NCBI GenBank assembly: GCA_964023205.1
Contig: OZ026833.1
Coordinates: 30,716,830 to 30,780,829 of the forward strand
Length of the DNA: 64,000 nucleotides
Direction: 5' to 3'
From: Lutraria lutraria
Lineage: Eukaryota; Mollusca; Bivalvia; Venerida; Mactridae
The position numbers and the translations under genes were made by a program. The notes under the pieces are model-generated. The model was given only the letters and a program-made list of their open reading frames with translations, did not search any database and was not told the DNA's origin. This document shows, in pieces, positions 12,887 through 23,497 of this stretch; within the stretch, counting starts at the first letter, position 1; every line of letters begins with the position of its first letter.

Positions 12887-14098
12887 CACATGGTGAACCA
12901 GTATAGTATTACATATAATTAGTTGAGTAAGTATAATAGTATGTTAGTGCATGTACATTGATGTGCTTGAATTACCGAATTGCATTTATTTAAAACTATC
13001 AGTCTGAGAATAGTGGAACCGACTAATCGCAGAACAATTCATTCCAAATTGAATTAGGGAGACCAGGCACCGCATTGAAATTGTGTTTCATATATTTGCG
13101 AACTTAACAAATTAAGAATGTAAGTAAGCGTGGGTGTGTGAAAGAAGACGGCTTCATTGAAATGTCATTCCTTCGTTTTACATTCTCAGATTGCATTCAG
13201 TCGAATACATTTAAACTTGGTAATATGCGGTAATTTTTTATCACACCCTGAAGGTAACGAACACGCATGAACGTGCATCATCGACAAAGGGAAGTAACCC
13301 ACTTACGTATAGGAAACGCACCCATCGAGCATATAGGACACCAAGGGAAATGGATGTTTTGTTCATATATCTATGTTTGTCTCTGACAGTAATTTCTGCT
13401 ATCGTAAAACTTGCCAAGTTTACAGTAATATGAAACAACTCAAGCGAACACGTGCACAAACACCTTGATATATAAGTTCCGATTCTCGTTAGACAGTGTG
13501 CCGCAATGGCGCAGTCGGTTAAGCGTCGGACATTGAAAGCTTTCCAGACAGACAGACAGACTTTTTGTGGCGGGTTCGAGGCCGGCCATGTATCTTTTTT
13601 TTTTATCTTTATTTTTCGTTCGTTAGCGTTATGCAGGCTTCAAAACGTTCCGCAAACGCTTGGCGTTTGTTTCTTGCAATTAAAATTAAATAGAAACAGC
13701 GTATTTTGTACGTTTTGCATTAATTAATATTCATTTCTGCAATAATAGCGATTGTTAATCGCATTTCACGTGGGATTACTGTAACGAAACCAGCCGTATG
13801 ACTTTAGTTTGATATGTTGCGCTATGTACCAATCAGGGCTGCTGTATTGTGTTATCATTGCGTGTTGGGTTATTGTCGTTGGCGTCAATATGCATATGGT
13901 ACGTACGTATCATACTGTGAATTTCATAAGCAGCGCGCGTTTTAAAGTAACAATTTGTTTTAATATCAATTATACAGAGACTGAACATGTACGGTTACAT
14001 ATGTATGTAAGTCGGAGCGTGTGTTAAAGTAACAATTTGTTTTAATATCAATTATATAGAGACTGAACATGTACGGTTACGTATGTATGTAAGTCGGA
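12887..14098 (+). repeat. satellite unit 6, class B
   Basis: Module Y deleted, module X duplicated. Cassette from 13500 with an extra CAGA (13553-13560 region). Confidence 0.9.
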
Positions 14099-15311
14099 CA
14101 CATGGTGAACCAGTATAGTATTACATATAATTAGTTGAGTAAGTATAATAGTATGTTAGTGCATGTACATTGATGTGCTTGAATTACCGAATTGCATTTA
14201 TTTAAAACTATCAGTCTGAGAATAGTGGAACCGACTAATCGCAGAACAATTCATTCCAAATTGAATTAGGGAGACCAGGCACCGCATTGAAATTGTGTTT
14301 CATATATTTGCGAACTTAACAAATTAAGAATGTAAGTAAGCATGTGCGGAGAGAACTGTCCCATTGATTTGGGGGCCGTCTTGTGTCAAACACCCCCTAC
14401 GCCCCATGCTAGGTAGGAACTATATAAGCGTGGGTGTGTGAAAGAAGACGACTTCATTGAAATGTCATTCCTTCGTTTTACATTCTCAGATTGCATTCAG
14501 TCGAGTAGATTTAAACTTGGTAATATGCGATAATTTTTTATCACACCCTAAAGGTAAGGAACACGCATGAACGTGCATCATCGACAAAGGGAAGTAACCC
14601 ACTTACGTATAGGAAACGCACCCATCGAGCATATTGGAAACCAAGGGAAATGGATGTTTTGGTCATATATCTATGTTTGTTTCTTACAGTAATTTCTGCT
14701 ATCGTAAAACTTGCCAAGTTTACAGTAATATGAAACAACTCAAGCGAACACGTGCACAAACACCTTGATATATAAGTTCCGATGCTCGTTAGACAGTGTG
14801 CCGCAATGGCGCAGTCGGTTAAGCGTCGTACATTGAAAGCTTTCGAGACAGACAGACTTTTTGTGGCGGGTTCGAGGCCGGCCATGGATCTTTTTTTTAT
14901 TTTTATTTTTCGTTCGTTAGCGTTATGCAGGCTTCAAAACGTTCCACAAACGCTTGGCGTTTGTTTCTTGCAATTAAAATTAAATAGAAACAGCGTATTT
15001 TGTACGTTTTGCATTAATTAATATTCATTTCTGCAATAACAGCGATTGTTAATCGCATTTCACGTGGGATTACTGTAACGAAACCAGCCGTATGACTTTA
15101 GTTTGATATGTTGCGCTATGTACCAATCAAGGCTGCTGTATTGTGTTATCATTGCGTTTTGGGTTATTGTCGTTGGCGTCAATATGCATATGGTACGTAC
15201 GGATCTTACTGTGAATTTTTATAAGCAGCGCGTGTGTTAAAGTAACAATTTGTTTTAATATCAATTATATAGAGACTGAACATGTACGGTTACGTATGTA
15301 TGTAAGTCGGA
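14099..15311 (+). repeat. satellite unit 7, class A
   Basis: Module Y present, X single. Cassette from 14800. Nearly the same sequence recurs 3638 bp later as unit 10. Confidence 0.9.
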
Positions 15312-16524
15312 TACATGGTGAACCAGTATAGTATTACATATAATTAGTTGAGTAAGTATAATAGTATGTTAGTGCATGTACACTGATGTGCTTGCATTAC
15401 CGAATTGCATTTATTTAAAACTATCAGTCTGAGAATAGTGGAACCGACTAATCGCAGAACAATTCATTCCAAATTGAATTAGGGAGACCAGGCACCGCAT
15501 TGAAATTGTGTTTCATATATTTGCGAACTTAACAAATTAAGAATGTAAGTAAGCATGTGCGGAGAGAACTGTCCCATTGATTTGGGGGCCGTCTTGTGTC
15601 AAACACCCCCTACGCCCCATGCTAGGTAGGAACTATATAAGCGTGGGTGTGTGAAAGAAGACGACTTCATTGAAATGTCATTCCTTCGTTTTACATTCTC
15701 AGATTGCATTCAGTCGAGTAGATTTAAACTTGGTAATATGCGATAATTTTTTATCACACCCTAAAGGTAAGGAACACGCATGAACGTGCATCATCGACAA
15801 AGGGAAGTAACCCACTTACGTATAGGAAACGCACCCATCGAGCATATTGGAAACCAAGGGAAATGGATGTTTTGGTCATATATCTATGTTTGTTTCTTAC
15901 AGTAATTTCTGCTATCGTAAAACTTGCCAAGTTTACAGTAATATGAAACAACTCAAGCGAACACGTGCACAAACACCTTGATATATAAGTTCCGATGCTC
16001 GTTAGACAGTGTGCCGCAATGGCGCAGTCGGTTAAGCGTCGTACATTGAAAGCTTTCGAGACAGACAGACTTTTTGTGGCGGGTTCGAGGCCGGCCATGG
16101 ATCTTTTTTTTATTTTTATTTTTCGTTCGTTAGCGTTATGCAGGCTTCAAAACGTTCCACAAACGCTTGGCGTTTGTTTCTTGCAATTAAAATTAAATAG
16201 AAACAGCGTATTTTGTACGTTTTGCATTAATTAATATTCATTTCTGCAATAACAGCGATTGTTAATCGCATTTCACGTGGGATTACTGTAACGAAACCAG
16301 CCGTATGACTTTAGTTTGATATGTTGCGCTATGTACCAATCAAGGCTGCTGTATTGTGTTATCATTGCGTTTTGGGTTATTGTCGTTGGCGTCAATATGC
16401 ATATGGTACGTACGGATCTTACTGTGAATTTTTATAAGCAGCGCGTGTGTTAAAGTAACAATTTGTTTTAATATCAATTATATAGAGACTGAACATGTAC
16501 GGTTACGTATGTATGTAAGTCGGA
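15312..16524 (+). repeat. satellite unit 8, class A
   Basis: Module Y present, X single. Cassette from 16013. Carries the CGGATACATGG start shared with units 5, 9 and 11. Confidence 0.9.
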
Positions 16525-17736
16525 TACATGGTGAACCAGTATAGTATTACATATAATTAGTTGAGTAAGTATAATAGTATGTTAGTGCATGTACACTGAT
16601 GTGCTTGCATTACCGAATTGCATTTATTTAAAACTATCAGTCTGAGAATAGTGGAACCGACTAATCGCAGAACAATTCATTCCAAATTGAATTAGGGAGA
16701 CCAGGCACCGCATTGAAATTGTGTTTCATATATTTGCGAACTTAACAAATTAAGAATGTAAGTAAGCGTGGGTGTTTGAAAGAAGACGGCTTCATTGAAA
16801 TGTCATTCCTTCGTTTTACATTCTCAGATTGCATTCAGTCGAATACATTTAAACTTGGTAATATGCGGTAATTTTTTATCACACCCTGAAGGTAACGAAC
16901 ACGCATGAACGTGCATCATCGACAAAGGGAAGTAACCCACTTACGTATAGGAAACGCACCCATCGAGCATATAGGACACCAAGGGAAATGGATGTTTTGT
17001 TCATATATCTATGTTTGTCTCTGACAGTAATTTCTGCTATCGTAAAACTTGCCAAGTTTACAGTAATATGAAACAACTCAAGCGAACACGTGCACAAACA
17101 CCTTGATATATAAGTTCCGATTCTCGTTAGACAGTGTGCCGCAATGGCGCAGTCGGTTAAGCGTCGGACATTGAAAGCTTTCCAGACAGACAGACAGACT
17201 TTTTGTGGCGGGTTCGAGGCCGGCCATGTATCTTTTTTTTTTATCTTTATTTTTCGTTCGTTAGCGTTATGCAGGCTTCAAAACGTTCCGCAAACGCTTG
17301 GCGTTTGTTTCTTGCAATTAAAATTAAATAGAAACAGCGTATTTTGTACGTTTTGCATTAATTAATATTCATTTCTGCAATAATAGCGATTGTTAATCGC
17401 ATTTCACGTGGGATTACTGTAACGAAACCAGCCGTATGACTTTAGTTTGATATGTTGCGCTATGTACCAATCAGGGCTGCTGTATTGTGTTATCATTGCG
17501 TGTTGGGTTATTGTCGTTGGCGTCAATATGCATATGGTACGTACGTATCATACTGTGAATTTCATAAGCAGCGCGCGTTTTAAAGTAACAATTTGTTTTA
17601 ATATCAATTATACAGAGACTGAACATGTACGGTTACATATGTATGTAAGTCGGAGCGTGTGTTAAAGTAACAATTTGTTTTAATATCAATTATATAGAGA
17701 CTGAACATGTACGGTTACGTATGTATGTAAGTCGGA
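16525..17736 (+). repeat. satellite unit 9, class B
   Basis: Module Y deleted, X duplicated. Cassette from 17138 with extra CAGA. It matches unit 6 at an offset of 3638 bp. Confidence 0.9.
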
Positions 17737-18949
17737 CACATGGTGAACCAGTATAGTATTACATATAATTAGTTGAGTAAGTATAATAGTATGTTAGTGC
17801 ATGTACATTGATGTGCTTGAATTACCGAATTGCATTTATTTAAAACTATCAGTCTGAGAATAGTGGAACCGACTAATCGCAGAACAATTCATTCCAAATT
17901 GAATTAGGGAGACCAGGCACCGCATTGAAATTGTGTTTCATATATTTGCGAACTTAACAAATTAAGAATGTAAGTAAGCATGTGCGGAGAGAACTGTCCC
18001 ATTGATTTGGGGGCCGTCTTGTGTCAAACACCCCCTACGCCCCATGCTAGGTAGGAACTATATAAGCGTGGGTGTGTGAAAGAAGACGACTTCATTGAAA
18101 TGTCATTCCTTCGTTTTACATTCTCAGATTGCATTCAGTCGAGTAGATTTAAACTTGGTAATATGCGATAATTTTTTATCACACCCTAAAGGTAAGGAAC
18201 ACGCATGAACGTGCATCATCGACAAAGGGAAGTAACCCACTTACGTATAGGAAACGCACCCATCGAGCATATTGGAAACCAAGGGAAATGGATGTTTTGG
18301 TCATATATCTATGTTTGTTTCTTACAGTAATTTCTGCTATCGTAAAACTTGCCAAGTTTACAGTAATATGAAACAACTCAAGCGAACACGTGCACAAACA
18401 CCTTGATATATAAGTTCCGATGCTCGTTAGACAGTGTGCCGCAATGGCGCAGTCGGTTAAGCGTCGTACATTGAAAGCTTTCGAGACAGACAGACTTTTT
18501 GTGGCGGGTTCGAGGCCGGCCATGGATCTTTTTTTTATTTTTATTTTTCGTTCGTTAGCGTTATGCAGGCTTCAAAACGTTCCACAAACGCTTGGCGTTT
18601 GTTTCTTGCAATTAAAATTAAATAGAAACAGCGTATTTTGTACGTTTTGCATTAATTAATATTCATTTCTGCAATAACAGCGATTGTTAATCGCATTTCA
18701 CGTGGGATTACTGTAACGAAACCAGCCGTATGACTTTAGTTTGATATGTTGCGCTATGTACCAATCAAGGCTGCTGTATTGTGTTATCATTGCGTTTTGG
18801 GTTATTGTCGTTGGCGTCAATATGCATATGGTACGTACGGATCTTACTGTGAATTTTTATAAGCAGCGCGTGTGTTAAAGTAACAATTTGTTTTAATATC
18901 AATTATATAGAGACTGAACATGTACGGTTACGTATGTATGTAAGTCGGA
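17737..18949 (+). repeat. satellite unit 10, class A
   Basis: Module Y present, X single. Cassette from 18438. Matches unit 7 at an offset of 3638 bp. Confidence 0.9.
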
Positions 18950-20121
18950 TACATGGTGAACCAGTATAGTATTACATATAATTAGTTGAGTAAGTATAAT
19001 AGTATGTTAGTGCATGTACACTGATGTGCTTGCATTACCGAATTGCATTTATTTAAAACTATCAGTCTGAGAATAGTGGAACCGACTAATCGCAGAACAA
19101 TTCATTCCAAATTGAATTAGGGAGACCAGGCACCGCATTGAAATTGTGTTTCATATATTTGCGAACTTAACAAATTAAGAATGTAAGTAAGCGTGGGTGT
19201 GTGAAAGAAGACGGCTTCATTGAAATGTCATTCCTTCGTTTTACATTCTCAGATTGCATTCAGTCGAATACATTTAAACTTGGTAATATGCGGTAATTTT
19301 TTATCACACCCTGAAGGTAACGAACACGCATGAACGTGCATCATCGACAAAGGGAAGTAACCCACTTACGTATAGGAAACGCACCCATCGAGCATATAGG
19401 ACACCAAGGGAAATGGATGTTTTGTTCATATATCTATGTTTGTCTCTGACAGTAATTTCTGCTATCGTAAAACTTGCCAAGTTTACAGTAATATGAAACA
19501 ACTCAAGCGAACACGTGCACAAACACCTTGATATATAAGTTCCGATTCTCGTTAGACAGTGTGCCGCAATGGCGCAGTCGGTTAAGCGTCGGACATTGAA
19601 AGCTTTCCAGACAGACAGACAGACTTTTTGTGGCGGGTTCGAGGCCGGCCATGTATCTTTTTTTTTTATCTTTATTTTTCGTTCGTTAGCGTTATGCAGG
19701 CTTCAAAACGTTCCGCAAACGCTTGGCGTTTGTTTCTTGCAATTAAAATTAAATAGAAACAGCGTATTTTGTACGTTTTGCATTAATTAATATTCATTTC
19801 TGCAATAATAGCGATTGTTAATCGCATTTCACGTGGGATTACTGTAACGAAACCAGCCGTATGACTTTAGTTTGATATGTTGCGCTATGTACCAATCAAG
19901 GCTGCTGTATTGTGTTATCATTGCGTGTTGGGTTATTGTCGTTGGCGTCAATATGCATATGGTACGTACGTATCATACTGTGAATTTCATAAGCAGCGCG
20001 CGTTTTAAAGTAACAATTTGTTTTAATATCAATTATATAGAGACTGAACATGTACGGTTACATATGTATGTAAGTCGGAGCGTGTGTTAAAGTAACAATT
20101 TGTTTTAATATCAATTATATT
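18950..20121 (+). repeat. satellite unit 11, class B, truncated
   Basis: Module Y deleted. The second X module breaks off at about 20121, where unique sequence begins. Cassette from 19563 with extra CAGA. Matches unit 9 at an offset of 2425 bp. Confidence 0.9.
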
Positions 20122-20239
20122 ATACGTACATGTATTACCTATTTGATTTGAATGTCATAATTCTTTTTATCATAAATATAATTATTATAATATCTGTCTG
20201 TAAATTTTATATAGATTACATTTAAAAATAAAATAGTGG

Positions 20240-20357
20240 GCCTTTTCGGGAGTAACAAAATTGGTCCTTTCTGGTACCTTTATAAAGTGGGCCATTCTGG
20301 TATATGCCTTTTTGGTGTGGGCCTTTCTGGAAGTGGGCCTTTCTGACCCTTTACCCG
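20240..20357 (-). repeat. right terminal inverted repeat of the 14.4-kb element
   Basis: Read on the minus strand it starts CGGGTAAAGGG and repeats AGAAAGGCCCA/AGAATGGCCCA blocks. It is the counterpart of the left end at 5917-6001, with extra blocks on this side. Confidence 0.65.
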
Positions 20358-22091
20358 TACACTAAGGTATATAACTTTCTATATATATATATATCTGCAT
20401 GGCTGTATACATACAACAATTAAGTATGTGTCGACATAGTATATATTGATCATGGAGCTTTTATTAAATGCTTTAAATCATTTAACATGCATATGCAGGA
20501 TTCGGACTTTGCTGAAAAATCAATGTTGGGCCAGTACTAGTATACTATCTTCAACGTAAATGTATGGTTGGTTCATCGTTGGCCCGACAGCCGTTTTCTG
20601 GTTCTCATATAGTTGGTCCAAAGCAGATAATTCGTAGGTGTAAAATTTTAGTTCGGCATTGGCCCATCAACTGTATTCACAGTACCTAAATTAATTGTTG
20701 TTGGGCCGACAGAGGCTGATTATCCTTTGACGATTTACCGTGGTTGGCCCAATTAATGACCTCATGTTTACAGGGAAGTTAGTAATCTGTGTTTAGCACA
20801 ATATATGAGTCAAATGTGATATCTGTGATCTTTTGTTCAATTGTTATAACATGGATGTTGTAAGATTTAAAAGCTCATTAGAGCTTGCTAACCGAATCTG
20901 TTAATTAATTTTACTTGACTTGACTTGACTGCAACGTGGAACGGGAACCACGTCACGGGATGTGTACGGACTTTAATATCAACCACTTTGTTGCTCATGG
21001 CTGTCATCGTGATGAGTAATAAATAAGACTATCTGTATCATTCAAGAAAATATTTAACAGCCGGCATCTGGTTTTGAACAAATTTACCAGGACATACAGT
21101 ATAATTCAGGTATGATTGGCTTTCCCTTTTTGATACAATTTGGTGTCTTCCGTAGATGGCGAAGTTGTAGCCTAACTTGTAAAAAATTGTGATCGGATCC
21201 ATGGGCGATCGGCAGTGATTTAAAAAAAATCTGTATGATGGGCGTGGCTATTCTCTCTGTGACATTGTGTTTAGAAGCAAGTATTTAAAAAATCCAAATT
21301 TGATTCAGTTTTCATTATGGCTGTTTATGTACAGAACGGTATTCGAACTTGTGATTTTATGCAGTTAAATTTCCTTTTAGTAGAGTAGTATTCGGATAGT
21401 GTCCAAATTCAACTTGCATTCAGTTTAAGCCTATTATAGTAGAGCTTTCCAAGACATATTTACCCTTCTAGATATCGGACAGAAATCTTTTATCTTAATA
21501 TTTGATCATATTCACGTTAAGTATGAATCCTGTAATCAGGATAACTTTCTAGAAGCCTGGCTACTAATTGAATAATTTGGCATTTTCGGTTGGCCAATTT
21601 TATAAACAAATTCGGAAGGGCCATCCTCTCAGCCTTACAAAGTTCTGCATATTTACATGCGGAAATTCAAATTACATAAAAATTCTTCAATGACTTGTGT
21701 AACTTAGTCTTATTTATAAAAAAATGGTTGAAATAACAATAATCTGCGTGAATGTGCTTTGAATATTTTGTGTTAAATGTCAAACTGGAAATATTAAACT
21801 TAAAATTTTATGTTACATGTAATCAACAGACTTTAGTGATTGTAGGAATATGGCCACTTTCAACAGCCTTGCTATTGAGTTAACTCTTTAGCGACATGGT
21901 TTCAAGTGTCCGCCTATAGTGTTAAGGGTCCTGGACTCCTGGGTTAATTCAATCCCTTGTGAGGACCAGATTTTTCTCACTCCTAATTTACTTTATGACT
22001 CAGTGATTTTTTCCAGAAATTTTCTCTCTAGTAGTCACTACCCATGCCCATCAAAAGGGGAAATTTAGCGTAACAAATTTCAAAATGGGAA
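20358..22091. other. intergenic, repeat fragments only
   Basis: A (TA)n tract lies near 20380-20395. At 20524-20751 inverted TTGGGCCA ends enclose two GACAG-containing GTTGGCCC/GTTGGGCC blocks, a possible 228-bp miniature element (weak). Around 21880-21990 a stretch ending GGGTTAATTCAATCCC resembles a decayed B box of a tRNA-derived SINE. No gene seen. Confidence 0.45.
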
Positions 22092-22093
22092 TA

Positions 22094-23497
22094 GAGCAAA
22101 GTAGGGTAATTCCGACCCCTGTGTAATATCGACCCTTATGTTTTTTTCATATTTTTAAAGCTCCAATTAACTTGACTGTATCTGTCAATCATTTATCATT
22201 GATGACGTCACATTTGTTTCGTAATAGAAGGCCATTTTGAATTTTGTTGAAGGAAGTGTGGCTGCCAAATTGTTTTTGTAGTGAAATAAAAGGGTGACTA
22301 TAAGCGAAGTTAGCTTACATTTTGTGTTCAGACTTGATTTATAATGTTTCAAATTCTAAACTCTATGAATAAATCCATCATACATGCCCCTATTATTATA
22401 TTATTTGTGATTTTAAGACAAAGGCTATGATATTGAAGGAGACCACGTGGGGTCGATTTTAACAGATGGAATTTTCATTTTTCTGCTAATATCCTACCTT
22501 AATTAGAATATGCAAGACAATTATAAAATTGCGGAATTTCATTCCATAAGTCCAAACTTATTTTTAATTTAACATAAGGCAAATTGAACTGTTCATTTCG
22601 TGCTACTAGATTAAATTAAAACTGCATGTTGATTTTTTATAAAAACAAATCAATTTTTTAAAAAACTTCACCCTTTCATATATTTAAGTAGGCTATGTCA
22701 AACTAGATTGATGTAATTAGAAACACTTGAAATATAAACTAGAAAGTATGACTTCTGCAAGTGAAATGGTGCATAGAAGACCAATGAGTTGGAAAGGGGC
22801 AGTAAAGGCACATGGTATCCTTAAGACAACGTTGTTTTACAAGCTGTTTGAACATGTACCAGAAAAGTCTTAGGTCCTAGGCGGAAGATGGTGTCACCTC
22901 CAGCCGAGGAAGACAGTAACTGCATGTTCTAGTTGAATATTCAGATTTAATGCGTGATATACAGTGTTTCCATTGATAAGGAAGGAATTCACCTTTGAAG
23001 TGCAAAATATTGAGAACTTAGATTGTCGTGTTACACTGTTTGTGCTTTTGTCTGCAAAGATGTATATAGACGTGTGTACTCAATTCAATTAATGAAATGT
23101 TTATTTGTCAAATTTTAATTAGATGATCATACTTAAAAAAGAGCGACGCTTGTGTTGTTTAATTCAATACTTGTTTTCCATTAAATTGTAGCATGAATGT
23201 TAGTACAAGTTGCACTGTCATAAGCAATACGATATATGTCAGTGCTTCATATTTTAAAAAAAAAAGTTTGAAGGGGGTCGATATTAGCAGAAAGGGGTCG
23301 ATATTGACAGATTCACATAAGGAAGAGCAGACAGAGTTCTCTAACTTCCTATATATGTGACAAATAATCTGATTGGTCATAAATGACCAATGGTAATTTC
23401 TCTTTCAAAAATCATTGCAAGCACTGGCTTAATGAGAATTAAGAAAGCTTACTTTTGACATTTACAGTTAAGGGGTCGGTATTACCCTACTTTGCTC
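22094..23497. mobile_element. 1.4-kb pogo-like DNA transposon remnant
   Basis: The ends GAGCAAAGTAGGGTAAT (left) and its inverse ATTACCCTACTTTGCTC (right) are flanked by TA on both sides, with the pairing continuing as a CCGACCCC block. Subterminal GGGGTCGATATT blocks at about 23275-23305 repeat the end motif. An internal segment encodes a pipsqueak/pogo-type helix-turn-helix remnant. TA duplication plus this domain points to the pogo branch of Tc1/mariner (family knowledge). The DDE catalytic part is not visible, so the copy is internally deleted. Confidence 0.75.
22748..22960 (+). pseudogene. pogo-type transposase N-terminus (psq HTH remnant)
   Basis: A 41-codon frame from 22748 includes MSWKGAVKAHGILKTTLFYK, laid out like a pipsqueak helix-turn-helix (basic residues, AVKAHGI helix, KTTLFYKL recognition helix). 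It stops at 22871. Conserved-looking sequence resumes in another frame as GRKMVSPPAEED, resembling the linker after the pogo HTH, and then further stops follow. The DNA-binding domain is therefore broken by stop and frameshift. Confidence 0.6.

Larger units (their letters stand above)
6661..20121 (+). repeat. satellite array, about eleven 1.2-kb units
   Basis: Eleven head-to-tail units, phased here on the ACATGGTGAACCAGTATAG anchor, are nearly identical in sequence. Two modules vary. Module Y, about 84 bp with CCCCCTACGCCCC and CTATATAAG, is present or absent; its loss lies between TAAGC direct repeats. Module X, about 82 bp around TTAAAGTAACAATTTG, is single or duplicated. Combinations give classes F (Y+, two X, about 1295 bp), A (Y+, one X, 1213 bp) and B (Y-, two X, about 1212 bp), in the order F F A A B B A A B A B. 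Every unit contains one tRNA-like Pol III cassette. Open frames of 67-114 codons recur only because the DNA recurs. Confidence 0.95.
5917..20357. mobile_element. 14.4-kb TIR-bounded element carrying a satellite array
   Basis: About 85 bases at the left (5917-6001) recur inverted at the right (about 20240-20357). Both carry repeated AGAAAGGCCCA blocks and the shared core CACTTCCAGAAAGGCCCA. Immediately outside lie TACACTGA (5909-5916) and TACACTAA (20358-20365), a possible 8-bp target duplication with one mismatch. Between the ends are about 640 bp of unique left sequence with a hairpin, an array of about eleven roughly 1.2-kb repeats, and about 115 bp of right spacer. No transposase is visible, so if mobile it would be non-autonomous. 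An 8-bp duplication would fit hAT-like transposition, but the superfamily is undetermined. The alternative is two copies of a short repeat that happen to flank a satellite. Confidence 0.55.

Noticed and set aside
7107..18523. Repeated 114-codon minus-strand frames beginning MAGLEPATK, and 72-79 codon plus-strand frames, in the satellite
   Set aside because: The MAGLEPAT start is the B box and T-arm of the tRNA-like cassette read backwards. The frames recur only because the DNA recurs; units 6, 9 and 11 carry a 4-base insertion that breaks them, and no domain is recognisable.
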